Origin: Pelomonas sp. SE-A7
GTDB lineage: Bacteria; Pseudomonadota; Gammaproteobacteria; Burkholderiales; Burkholderiaceae_C
Assembly: GCF_030345705.1 (NCBI RefSeq)
Contig: NZ_JAUASW010000002.1
Span: 744,001-808,000, forward strand
Direction of reading: 5' to 3'
DNA: 64,000 nt
Position 1 is the stretch's first letter. Each line of letters begins with the position of its first letter. The notes beneath the pieces were generated by a model, which was not told the DNA's origin, did no database searches, and saw only the letters and a program-made list of their open reading frames with translations. This document shows positions 43,686 to 52,749 of this stretch, piece by piece. A program made the translations under genes and the position numbers.

Positions 43686-45277
43686 TCTGGACCCGCGAAA
43701 GCCATCCCCCGGTGATCTGGAGCATCGCCGGCAGCGACAGCGGCGGCGGCGCCGGGCTCTCGGCCGACAGCCGCGCGGCCCAGGCCATGGGCGCCCACCT
43801 CTGCCCGGTGGTGGCGGCAGTGACCGCGCAGAATTCGCTGGGCGTCAGCGCCATCTGCCCTCTGCCCGCCGCGCAGATCGAGGCTCAGATGGAAGCTCTG
43901 GCCGCCGACCTGTGGCCGCGCGCCATCAAGACCGGCCTGCTGGGCTCGGCCGCCGCGGTCGAATGCGTGGCCCAGCTGCTGGACCGCATGCGCCGCGACG
44001 ACCCCAGCCTCGCCCTGATCGTCGATCCGGTGCTGGGCGCCAGTGCCGGCGGCTTGAGCTTTGCCAACGCCGCCGTGCTGCGCGCCATGCGAGAGCAGCT
44101 GCTGCCGCGGGCCACCTTGGTCACGCCCAACCGGCGCGAGGCCGAGCGGCTGCTGGCCGTGCCACACGACACGCACACTGTGCCGGAGCTCGCGGCACGG
44201 CTGCGCGCCACCGGCGCCCGCGCGGTCTGCATCACCGGCGGCGACGACCCCAGCACGCCGGGCGGCCAGGAGCTGGCCCTCGACTACCTGGACAGCGAGC
44301 TGGCCTGCGGCTGGCTGGCCAGCCCGCGCCTGCCCTCGCCCCATCACCATGGCAGCGGCTGCAGCTTCGCCACCGGTGCCGCCTCGGCCCTGGCAAGAGG
44401 CTTCGCCCTGCCCGATGCAGTGTTGCTGGCCAAGATGCTGACCTGGTGCGCAGTACGCGATGGCCATGTGGCCGGCCGCGGCTCCGGCCCGGTGCGGGCG
44501 CGGGCCAGCTTCGTGCTGGACCCGACGGCCATGCCGGTGATGAGCTTCGGGCCCGAGATCGACCCGCTGGCCCCGGCCCGATGGCTGCATGTGCTCAACA
44601 AGCCCAGCGCGCCCACCGAGCTGGGCCTGTACGCGATTTGCGACACGATCGAACGGGTGGCCGAGCTGGTGCAGGCCGGCATCCCGCAGATCCAGCTGCG
44701 CATCAAGGCGCCGCCGGCCGAGGCCGAGCTGGTGGAACAGATCCGCCAGGCCCTGCGCCTGGTCGAGGACAGCCGCAGCCGGCTCTGGATCAACGACCAC
44801 TGGCGTGCCGCGGTCCAGGCCGGTGCCCGGCATCTGCATCTGGGCCAGGAAGACTGGGCCGCCCTGCGTCCGGACGAGGAGCGCTGGCTGCTGGACAGCG
44901 GCCTGGCTCTGGGCCTGTCCAGCCACAGCCTCTGGGAGCTGGCCCGGGCCCGCGGCCTGGCACCCAGCTACATCGCCTGCGGGCCGGTCTGGCCGACGAC
45001 GACCAAGGACATGCCCTGGGAGCCACAAGGCACGGACAACCTGGCCTGGTGGTCGCAGATGGCCGGGCGGCCGGTGGTCGCCATTGGCGGCGTACTCAAC
45101 CCCTCGCAAGCCCGCGACTGCGCGGCCGCCGGAGCTTCCGGCGTGGCCCTGGTGCGCGGCCTGGATGCCGAGCTGAGCCTGGTGGACAGCTACCTGAACG
45201 CCTGGGTCAGTGGCCGCGTGCTGGCGCGCGGCGCCGTACGGCCGCCGCGACCCAGCCTGGCCTCGGAAACGGTCTAG
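43682..45277 (+). CDS. thiDE: ThiD-ThiE fusion: HMP-P kinase / thiamine phosphate synthase
   Basis: A 531-residue bifunctional enzyme. Residues about 10-270 are ThiD (IAGSDSGGGAGLSADSR, KTGLLGSA, DPVLGASAGG, and the anion hole HHGSGCSFATGAASALA), which phosphorylates HMP-P. Residues about 315-515 are ThiE (LGLYAICDTIERV, INDHWRAAVQAGARHLHLGQ split over one strand-helix, YIACGPVWPTTTKDM, PVVAIGGVLNPSQA), which joins the pyrimidine and thiazole halves. With thiC, thiO, thiS and thiG this completes the route to thiamine phosphate. Last gene of the operon; a GC hairpin follows. Confidence 0.93.
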   Translation: MIWTRESHPPVIWSIAGSDSGGGAGLSADSRAAQAMGAHLCPVVAAVTAQNSLGVSAICPLPAAQIEAQMEALAADLWPRAIKTGLLGSAAAVECVAQLLDRMRRDDPSLALIVDPVLGASAGGLSFANAAVLRAMREQLLPRATLVTPNRREAERLLAVPHDTHTVPELAARLRATGARAVCITGGDDPSTPGGQELALDYLDSELACGWLASPRLPSPHHHGSGCSFATGAASALARGFALPDAVLLAKMLTWCAVRDGHVAGRGSGPVRARASFVLDPTAMPVMSFGPEIDPLAPARWLHVLNKPSAPTELGLYAICDTIERVAELVQAGIPQIQLRIKAPPAEAELVEQIRQALRLVEDSRSRLWINDHWRAAVQAGARHLHLGQEDWAALRPDEERWLLDSGLALGLSSHSLWELARARGLAPSYIACGPVWPTTTKDMPWEPQGTDNLAWWSQMAGRPVVAIGGVLNPSQARDCAAAGASGVALVRGLDAELSLVDSYLNAWVSGRVLARGAVRPPRPSLASETV

Positions 45278-45281
45278 GTCC

Positions 45282-45304
45282 GGGGCAGGCGCTCAGCTTG
45301 CCCC
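45282..45304. terminator. Possible GC hairpin between convergent thiDE and 2'-5' ligase genes
   Basis: GGGGCA (45282-45287) pairs with TGCCCC (45299-45304), with possible extension inward. There is no T-run, and it overlaps the end of the convergent gene, so an intrinsic terminator role is weakly supported. Confidence 0.35.
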
Positions 45305-45811
45305 CAAGGCATGGCAGGCCAGCTCGCGCCAGCGGCCGGCGCCACGCTGCTCTATCAGCCGCAGCCGGTCGAGCCGGATGGGAAGCCGGTCCGGCAGCAG
45401 GGGCAGCGCCTGCGCAAGGGCGCTGGCCGAAGGCGCCGGGTTGCGTGGGTGGGCCAGCGTGAGATGGGCCTGCTGCTCCCGCGCCGGCTCGCGTCCCAGC
45501 AGCTGGCTGCGCAGACGGGCAAAGGCCTCCGCACCTTGCACGCAGGGCAGCAGCCAGCCAGTCTCATGGAATTGCCTGGGCGCGCCCAGCACCAGGTCCA
45601 GCACCGGGAAATCGGCGCCGGCCGACAGCTGCTGCAGCAGGCCGTCGGGCTCGGCCAGGTCGCCCAGCTCATCCTCGCGGCATAGCGTCAGGTGCGCAGG
45701 GATCAGGGACTGCTGCAGCGGATCGAGCAGGCCGCGCGCCCGCTCGACCAGCAGGGTCTCGGGACCGGACAGGTACAGGCTCAGCTGTCGCCGCAGGGCG
45801 GCCTCAGGCAT
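45293..45811 (-). CDS. 2'-5' RNA ligase family protein (ThpR-like)
   Basis: A 172-residue 2H phosphoesterase with the two His-x-Thr motifs HLTLCRE (about residue 40) and HLTLAHPRN (about 117), as in ThpR, a 2',3'-cyclic phosphodiesterase. The family acts on RNA termini; the biological target is usually unknown. ATG 45811 lies within the end of the upstream VOC gene, overlapping by eight bases, so translation is coupled. The protein ends ELACHALGAS. Confidence 0.83.
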   Translation of the reverse strand: MPEAALRRQLSLYLSGPETLLVERARGLLDPLQQSLIPAHLTLCREDELGDLAEPDGLLQQLSAGADFPVLDLVLGAPRQFHETGWLLPCVQGAEAFARLRSQLLGREPAREQQAHLTLAHPRNPAPSASALAQALPLLPDRLPIRLDRLRLIEQRGAGRWRELACHALGAS

Positions 45812-46232
45812 CACCGGGCTTCCAGCTGCCGTCGGCCGTCCCATCGGGGCTGGCCAGCACGATCTTGTAGCCATTGGGGTCGCGCAGCCAGACTTCCCAG
45901 TGGTTGGGGCCGCCGTCGCAGTCCGGTGGATTGCGGTGGCGGCCCAGCAGCACTTCGGCACCCAGGGCCTCGGCGCGGACCAGCGCGGCGTCGAAGTCAT
46001 CGACCTCGAACCACAGCAGCACGCCGTTGCCGCGCGAGGGCTCGTGCCGCTCGCCAATCGGACCGTGGTGGTGCTCTTCCTCCCAGCGGTGCAGTTGCAG
46101 CAGCAGGAGGCCGTCCTTCTCCAGCCGCTCGTAGTTGGGGCCACCATGGGCACTCTGCAGGCCCAGCAGCTGCTGGTACCAGCGGCTGCTGGCCTCGACG
46201 TCGTCGCAGCAGATCAATGGCTGGGGTCGCAT
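45804..46232 (-). CDS. VOC family (glyoxalase/bleomycin resistance-like) protein
   Basis: A 142-residue vicinal-oxygen-chelate fold protein: RPQPLICCDDVEASSRWYQQ opens the first beta-alpha-beta unit, LLLQLHRWEEEHHH and VLLWFEVDDFDAAL start the second, and EVWLRDPNGYKIVLASP is the typical end with a metal-ligand Glu position. Substrate unknown. Overlaps the 2'-5' ligase-like gene downstream and follows another VOC gene after ten bases, so three genes form one transcript. Confidence 0.85.
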   Translation of the reverse strand: MRPQPLICCDDVEASSRWYQQLLGLQSAHGGPNYERLEKDGLLLLQLHRWEEEHHHGPIGERHEPSRGNGVLLWFEVDDFDAALVRAEALGAEVLLGRHRNPPDCDGGPNHWEVWLRDPNGYKIVLASPDGTADGSWKPGDA

Positions 46233-46242
46233 GGCCCGGCCC

Positions 46243-46614
46243 TCAGCGATGCTGGTCCACCAGGACCGGGTTGCCGTCCGGGTCTATGACCACGAAGCTG
46301 GCCGGGCCGCTGGTGGACTCGTCCGCCTCGGTCATCAGCGTCACGCCCTGGGCCTTGAGGCTGCGCTGCAGCTCGCGGACGTCGGTGAACTCGGCGAGCG
46401 GTTGGGCGTCCTGGTCCCAGCCCGGGTTGAAGGTCAGCATGTTCTTCTCGAACATGCCCTGGAACAGGCCGATCACATGGGGGCCGTTCTTGAGGATCAG
46501 CCAGCCCTGGGCCGCATTGCCGCCCCAGGCCTGGAAACCGAGCTTGGCGTAGAAGGCCTGCGAGGCCGCCAGGTCCTTGACCGCCAGGCTGATCGAGAAA
46601 GCGCCGAGTTGCAT
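46243..46614 (-). CDS. VOC family protein
   Basis: A 123-residue glyoxalase-fold protein: MQLGAFSISLAVKDLAASQAFY, LGFQAWGGN, GLFQGMFEKNMLTFNPGW, and DPDGNPVLVDQH at the end. This pattern (MFEKNMLTFNPGWD) is common among uncharacterised VOC proteins of proteobacteria. I chose ATG 46614 with GGGGA upstream. First gene of the three-gene unit; divergent from the EAL response regulator with a 90-base gap. Confidence 0.87.
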   Translation of the reverse strand: MQLGAFSISLAVKDLAASQAFYAKLGFQAWGGNAAQGWLILKNGPHVIGLFQGMFEKNMLTFNPGWDQDAQPLAEFTDVRELQRSLKAQGVTLMTEADESTSGPASFVVIDPDGNPVLVDQHR

Positions 46615-46704
46615 GAAATTCCCCGCGATGGCCATTGGAGCGCGGAGCATGACACAGCAGGTCGGCTACGGCACACTGGGGCGCTGCGAAAGGAGCCCGC
46701 AGCC

Positions 46705-48921
46705 ATGGCCGACAACGAGCGCATCCTGCTGATCGACACCGACGAAGACGAGGCCGCTGCCGGGCCGGTGCTGCCCCCCTGGCGCGTGCTCGTGGTCGAC
46801 GACGACGACGAGGTGCACCAGGCCACGCGCTATTCGTTGCGCCGCACCGAGATCATGGGCCGGCCGCTGGAGCTGGTCCACACGCATTCAGGCGGCGAGA
46901 CCGAGGCCCTGCTTGAGCGGGACCGTGACTTCTCGCTGATCCTGCTCGATGTGGTGATGGAGAGCCCGCAGGCCGGGCTCAACCTGGTGCAGTACATCCG
47001 CGAACACTGCGGCATGAACGAGGCGCGCATCATCCTGCGCACCGGCCAACCGGGCTTCGCTCCCGAACTGCCCATCATCCAGGCCTACGACATCAATGAT
47101 TACCGGACCAAGTCCGAACTGACGCAGACCCGTTTGATCACGGCCGCCACGGCGGCGCTGCGCTCCTACAACCAGATCCGCACCATCGCGGAGAGCCGGC
47201 GCGGACTGGAGATGATCGTGCGCTCGGCCGCCGACCTGATGGAGCGCCACGCCATGCTCAGCTTCGCCGAGGGCGTGCTCACCCAACTGGCCGCTCTGCT
47301 GGGCTTGCCCAAGGAAGGCATAGTCTGCGCCCACCGCGGCCGGCCCGAGCATGGCGAGGATGTCGACAGCTTCTATGTGATCAGCGCGGCCGGCCGACTG
47401 GCCAGCTATGTGTCGCGGCCACTGGAGGAACTGGCCGAGATCCACATCCGCCAGGCAGTCACCGATTGCCTGAGCAGCCGCCAGCACCAGTTCGCCGACA
47501 GCGCCACCGTGCTCTACGTGGCGGCGCGCGACCAGGAGGCAGCCGTCTTCCTGCAGACCAGCCATCCGCTGGAACCGCTGGACCGTCAGCTGGTCGAGGT
47601 CTTCGCCACCAACATCTCGGCCTATTTCGGCAACCTCAACCTGATTGCCGAGCTGAACCGGCTGGCCTACTACGACACCCTGACCCAGCTGCCCAACCGG
47701 CTTCAGTTCCTGCGTGAACTCGATGCGCAGACCGATCGCCAGGGCCAGGTGCTGCTGCTGCTCGACATGCAGCGCTTCGCCGAGCTGAACAACGGCCTGG
47801 GCCACGAGGTCGGCAACGCGCTGCTGATGGCCCTGGCCCAGCGCCTCGACCAGGGCTTCGACACCCGCGTCAAGCTGGCACGCCTGGGCAGCGATGTATT
47901 CGGCGTGCTCGGGCCGGCCGCGGTGGTCAATGCCGAGCACATCCAGCAGTTGCTGGCCCAGCCGCTGGAAGTCGGCGAGCATCGCCTGCCGGTGACCGTG
48001 ACCCTGGGCTGGTATGTGCTGGACGACCATGCAGAAGACGGCCTCACGGCCTTGCGCCGCGCCAGCATCGCGCTGGAAGTGGCCAAGGCCGACCAGCGCC
48101 GCGGCGGCCTGCCGTTCAAGGCGGCCATGGAGGCCGGCGTGCAGTCGCGCCTGGCCCTGGTGAGGCGGCTGCGCAGCGATCTGGCGGCGCGCAAGCTTGA
48201 GGTCTGGTACCAGCCCCAGGTGCTGCTGCGCGACGACAGCCTGATAGGCATGGAGGCCCTGGTGCGCTGGCCCGACGGCCAGGGCGGCATGGTGCAGAAC
48301 CCCATGGTCTTCGTCGGCCTGGCGGAGCAGGCGGGCCTGATCGACGAGATGGGCAGCTGGGTGCTGGACCAGGCGGCGCAGGACTGGCGGCTGCTGCAGG
48401 ACCAGCCCGGCGCACCGCCGCGCGTCAGCGTCAACGTCAGCGTCTTGCAGTTCCGCTCCCAGGGCCTGACCGATCAAGTGCGCAGCCTGATCGCCCGCCA
48501 TGCCATGCCTCCCGGCAGCCTGGAGCTGGAAGTAACCGAAAGCGTGGCCATGGACGATCCGCAGCTGGTGGTCGACAGCCTGCGCGCGCTGCACGAGGCC
48601 GGGGCCCGTGTCGCCATGGACGACTTCGGTACCGGCTATTCCTCGCTATCGCAGCTGCGCGCGCTGCCCATCGACTGCCTTAAGGTGGACCGCGCCTTCG
48701 TCTCGCAGATCGGCGAGGCCCAGGGCGATGCCTATGCCGAGACGGTGATACGCCTGGGCCAGCGCATAGGCATGGAAATCGTCGCCGAGGGCGTGGAGAC
48801 CGAGGCCCAGGCCGTCTTCCTGCGCGACCGGGGCTGCGACGTGGCCCAGGGCTGGCGCTATGCCAAGGCCATGCCGCTGGCCGTGCTGCGCGGCTGGATC
48901 GAGGCGCGGCGCACTGCCTAG
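46705..48921 (+). CDS. Response regulator with degenerate GGDEF and intact EAL domain
   Basis: A 738-residue cytosolic protein: receiver domain (about residues 25-160; VLVVDDDDEVHQATRYSL, phospho-Asp in ILLDVVME, LRTGQPGFAPE, DINDYRTKSEL), a DUF3369/GAF-like middle, GGDEF-like (about 310-470) and EAL (about 480-738). The GGDEF site reads RLGSDVF, so cyclase activity is unlikely. The EAL domain keeps its catalytic set: GMEALVRW, NVSVLQF, LEVTES, MDDFGTGYSSL, LKVDRAFV, VAEGVET. It should hydrolyse cyclic di-GMP when phosphorylated. AAAGGAG lies ten bases before the ATG. Its stop abuts that of the next, convergent, kinase gene. Confidence 0.92.
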   Translation: MADNERILLIDTDEDEAAAGPVLPPWRVLVVDDDDEVHQATRYSLRRTEIMGRPLELVHTHSGGETEALLERDRDFSLILLDVVMESPQAGLNLVQYIREHCGMNEARIILRTGQPGFAPELPIIQAYDINDYRTKSELTQTRLITAATAALRSYNQIRTIAESRRGLEMIVRSAADLMERHAMLSFAEGVLTQLAALLGLPKEGIVCAHRGRPEHGEDVDSFYVISAAGRLASYVSRPLEELAEIHIRQAVTDCLSSRQHQFADSATVLYVAARDQEAAVFLQTSHPLEPLDRQLVEVFATNISAYFGNLNLIAELNRLAYYDTLTQLPNRLQFLRELDAQTDRQGQVLLLLDMQRFAELNNGLGHEVGNALLMALAQRLDQGFDTRVKLARLGSDVFGVLGPAAVVNAEHIQQLLAQPLEVGEHRLPVTVTLGWYVLDDHAEDGLTALRRASIALEVAKADQRRGGLPFKAAMEAGVQSRLALVRRLRSDLAARKLEVWYQPQVLLRDDSLIGMEALVRWPDGQGGMVQNPMVFVGLAEQAGLIDEMGSWVLDQAAQDWRLLQDQPGAPPRVSVNVSVLQFRSQGLTDQVRSLIARHAMPPGSLELEVTESVAMDDPQLVVDSLRALHEAGARVAMDDFGTGYSSLSQLRALPIDCLKVDRAFVSQIGEAQGDAYAETVIRLGQRIGMEIVAEGVETEAQAVFLRDRGCDVAQGWRYAKAMPLAVLRGWIEARRTA

Positions 48922-49824
<903 letters not shown>

Positions 49825-49922
49825 CACAGGTCCTCCCGCGCGCCTTGGCGGCTTCTCAGGCTGTTGCAATGCGGGCAAACTGACCCGCATTCAGCGTTAG
49901 GAGCAAGGCCTCCGCCCTTGGC

Positions 49923-52022
49923 ATGGACGAACAAGATCCCCTGATAAGGCTGCAGCCGGCCGCGCCGACCGAAACCAGCGCTCAAGCGCCCTGGCGCATC
50001 CTGGTGGTCGACGACGACAGCGAAGTCCACGCCGCCACCCGCTATGCGCTGCGCCGGGCGCAGATACTCGGGAGGCCGCTGGAGCTGGTCCATGTGAACT
50101 CCGAGGCCGAGACCCGTGAGCTGCTCGCGCAGGACCGCGATTTCGCCCTGGTGCTGCTGGACGTGGTGATGGAGCACATGCATTCGGGCCTGCGCCTGGT
50201 GGAGCACATGCGGCGCGACCACGGCATGAGCGCCTGCCGCATCATTCTGCGCACCGGCCAGCCCGGCTACGCGCCCGAGATGGAGATCTTCGGCGCCTAC
50301 GACATCAACGACTACCGCACCAAGTCCGAGCTGGACCGCGCCCGCCTGCTCAGCAGCCTGACGGCGGCCTTGCGCGCCTATGAGCAGATCCAGCGTTGCC
50401 TGGCGGCCGAGGAGGCTATGCGTCAACTCAATGCCGAGCTGGAGCGGCGGGTGATCGAACGCACCGAGCAGTTGCGCCAGGCCCGCGATGCGGCCGAAGC
50501 GGCGACCCAGGCCAAGAGCGAGTTCCTGGCCAAGATGAGCCACGAGATCCGCACGCCCATGAATGCCATCCTGGGCCTCAGCGACCTCGCGCTGCGCAAT
50601 GCAGACCCCGGCCCGCGCCAGCAGCGCTATCTCGGCCAGGTCAAGTCGGCGGCCGAGGCCCTGCTGGGCATCGTCAACGACATCCTGGACTTCTCCAAGA
50701 TCGAGGCCGGCCGCCTGGCGCTGGAGCAGACCGAGTTCGAGCTGGCAGCCCTGTTCGACCAGGTGCTGGCCGTGGTCGGCTTCAAGGCCGAGGAAAAAGG
50801 CTTGACCCTGCGGCTCGAAGGCGTGGCCGAGCTGCCGCAACGCCGGCTCGGCGACCCCTTGCGGCTCTCGCAGGTGCTGATCAATCTGGCCGGCAATGCG
50901 GTCAAGTTCACCGAGCAGGGCGAGGTCGTCCTGCGCCTGGCGCTTGAGGAGGCCAGCGGCCAGCTGCGCTTCAGCGTGACCGACACCGGCCCGGGCCTCA
51001 CGCCCGAGCAGCTCGCCCGTCTGTTCCAGCCCTTCGAGCAGGCCGACAGCTCGATCACACGGCGCTACGGCGGCACGGGCCTGGGCCTGGCCATCTGCAA
51101 GCAGCTGGTGGAGCTGATGGGCGGCCAGATCAGCGTTTGCAGCGAACCGGGCCGCGGCAGCGAATTCAGCTTCACGCTGAGCCTGGCTGAAGCCGCGGAA
51201 CAGGCCGCGCTCGCCTCGCCTGGGCCGCAGCTGGCCGAGGACGCCCGCCACGCCGGCCTGGACCCGGCGGCTCTGGCCCGCGTGCGCGGCCGCCGCGTGC
51301 TGCTGGTTGAGGACAACGACATCAACCAGATGCTGGCCTGCGACCTCTTGCGGGACATAGGCGGCGTCGAGGTCCAGGTCGCCCAGCATGGCGCCGAGGC
51401 CTTGGAGCGGCTGGCCAGCGAGCCCTTCGACCTGGTGCTGATGGATGTGCAGATGCCGGTGATGGATGGCCTCGAAGCCACGCGCAGGCTGCGCGCCCAG
51501 CCCGACTGGCAGGCCCTGCCGGTGATTGCCATGACGGCGCAGGCGATCCCGGCCGACCTGGAGCGCTGCCGTGCCGCCGGCATGAACGACCACTTGCCCA
51601 AGCCGGTGCGGCCGGACGAGCTGTTCAGGTTGATGGCCCGCTGGCTGCCTGATTCGGGCACGCCCACCGCGCCGGTGCTGGACGACCAGCGGGCGCTCCA
51701 GCATTGCCAGGGCCAGGCCGACCTCTTGCAGAAATTCCGCCGCCGCTTTGCCGAGACCCGGCTCGGCGATGCCGAGGCCATCCGGCTGGCGCTTGAGGAG
51801 GGCGACCTGGCCAGCGCCTCGCGCCTGGCCCATACCGTGATCTCGACCGCCGCCATCATTGGCGCCGAAGCCCTGGCCCGTTCGGCCCGGGCCCTGCAGG
51901 AAGGCCTGGACCAGGGGGAGCGCTCTCAATGGCCGGGTTTGCTGGCGCATTTCGAACACCATCTGGGTGTGGTCGCCCGGGCCCTCAGCGCCGCGGGCTC
52001 CGGCCAGTCGCAGCCTGCCTGA
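49923..52022 (+). CDS. Hybrid histidine kinase: REC-HisKA-HATPase-REC-HPt
   Basis: A 699-residue soluble phosphorelay protein. N-terminal receiver (about 22-150; ILVVDDDSEVHAATRYAL, LLDVVMEH, DINDYRTKSEL) closely resembles that of the nearby EAL protein. A coiled coil leads to HisKA (FLAKMSHEIRTPMNAILGL), HATPase (NLAGNAVKFTE, DTGPGL, GGTGLGLAICKQL), a second receiver (LLVEDNDINQMLA, LVLMDVQMPVMDGLEA, LPKPVRPDEL) and a C-terminal HPt whose His is in LAHTVISTAAIIGAEA; the Lys usual in AHxLKG is missing. No sensory or membrane segment. Its last 38 bases overlap the convergent HTH-REC gene. Confidence 0.92.
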   Translation: MDEQDPLIRLQPAAPTETSAQAPWRILVVDDDSEVHAATRYALRRAQILGRPLELVHVNSEAETRELLAQDRDFALVLLDVVMEHMHSGLRLVEHMRRDHGMSACRIILRTGQPGYAPEMEIFGAYDINDYRTKSELDRARLLSSLTAALRAYEQIQRCLAAEEAMRQLNAELERRVIERTEQLRQARDAAEAATQAKSEFLAKMSHEIRTPMNAILGLSDLALRNADPGPRQQRYLGQVKSAAEALLGIVNDILDFSKIEAGRLALEQTEFELAALFDQVLAVVGFKAEEKGLTLRLEGVAELPQRRLGDPLRLSQVLINLAGNAVKFTEQGEVVLRLALEEASGQLRFSVTDTGPGLTPEQLARLFQPFEQADSSITRRYGGTGLGLAICKQLVELMGGQISVCSEPGRGSEFSFTLSLAEAAEQAALASPGPQLAEDARHAGLDPAALARVRGRRVLLVEDNDINQMLACDLLRDIGGVEVQVAQHGAEALERLASEPFDLVLMDVQMPVMDGLEATRRLRAQPDWQALPVIAMTAQAIPADLERCRAAGMNDHLPKPVRPDELFRLMARWLPDSGTPTAPVLDDQRALQHCQGQADLLQKFRRRFAETRLGDAEAIRLALEEGDLASASRLAHTVISTAAIIGAEALARSARALQEGLDQGERSQWPGLLAHFEHHLGVVARALSAAGSGQSQPA

Positions 52023-52596
52023 GCGCCTCGGCCAGCAGGGCCTGGTCTACCGGCTTGGCCAGCAGCTGGACGGCCTCGGGCAGGCGCCCCAGGCGCTCCA
52101 GGCTTTCGCGGCTCTGGCTGGACACGGCCACGATGCAGGGCGGCTCGGCCTGGCCCTGCAGCTCACGGATCATTTCCAGGCCGTTCATGTGGGGCATCAC
52201 CATGTCGGTGATCACCACGTCGGGCCGCGCGCGGCCCACGGTCAGCAGCGCCTGAAAACCGTTCTCGGCCAGCAGCAGCTGGGCGCCCGGCTGGGCGATG
52301 CGAACTTGCGTTTCCAGCAACTCGCGGGCGATCGGATCGTCATCGACGACCAGGACGGTGAAGGGCTGGGCCGCGGCTGCCTGCGCCGGCTCGGCCACGC
52401 GGCTCGGCAAGGGCAGTCCGGCGCCCTGGGCCGCGACAAAGGCGTCGGCGCTGTCGGCATCGATGCGGCGATGGCCACCCAGCGTCTTCCAGGCCTTCAG
52501 ATGGCCGGCGTCCACCCAGCGCTGCACGCTGGCCGGTGAAATGCCCAGCAAGCGCGCGGCTTCAACCGTGGTGTAGGAGCGGGGACGTTCGGCCAT
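51985..52596 (-). CDS. Response regulator with N-terminal excisionase/MerR-type HTH
   Basis: About 203 residues with reversed domain order: a MerR/excisionase-like DNA-binding HTH first (YTTVEAARLLGISPASVQRW, GHRRIDADSADAF; residues about 7-55), a linker, then a receiver (VLVVDDDPIARELLETQ, phospho-Asp in VVITDMVMPHMNG, Lys in LLAKPVDQ). It is the only DNA-binding output among four linked signalling genes. The ATG at 52596 is assumed; a TTG three codons earlier has AGGA at better spacing and may be used. Convergent overlap with the hybrid kinase. Confidence 0.87.
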   Translation of the reverse strand: MAERPRSYTTVEAARLLGISPASVQRWVDAGHLKAWKTLGGHRRIDADSADAFVAAQGAGLPLPSRVAEPAQAAAAQPFTVLVVDDDPIARELLETQVRIAQPGAQLLLAENGFQALLTVGRARPDVVITDMVMPHMNGLEMIRELQGQAEPPCIVAVSSQSRESLERLGRLPEAVQLLAKPVDQALLAEALRQAATGRSPRR

Positions 52597-52749
52597 TTCA
52601 ATCAATCAATTCCTGCGAAACCAGAGCGACTCTACTCCAGGGCTGCGCCTTTTGAGCAATTTTGCGCTAGGGAACCGACCCTATCCGGCCCATTTCAGGA
52701 ATCTTGCGGCCACTATGGCTGCTTTGATCGATTCTCTGGCGCGCTGCCG

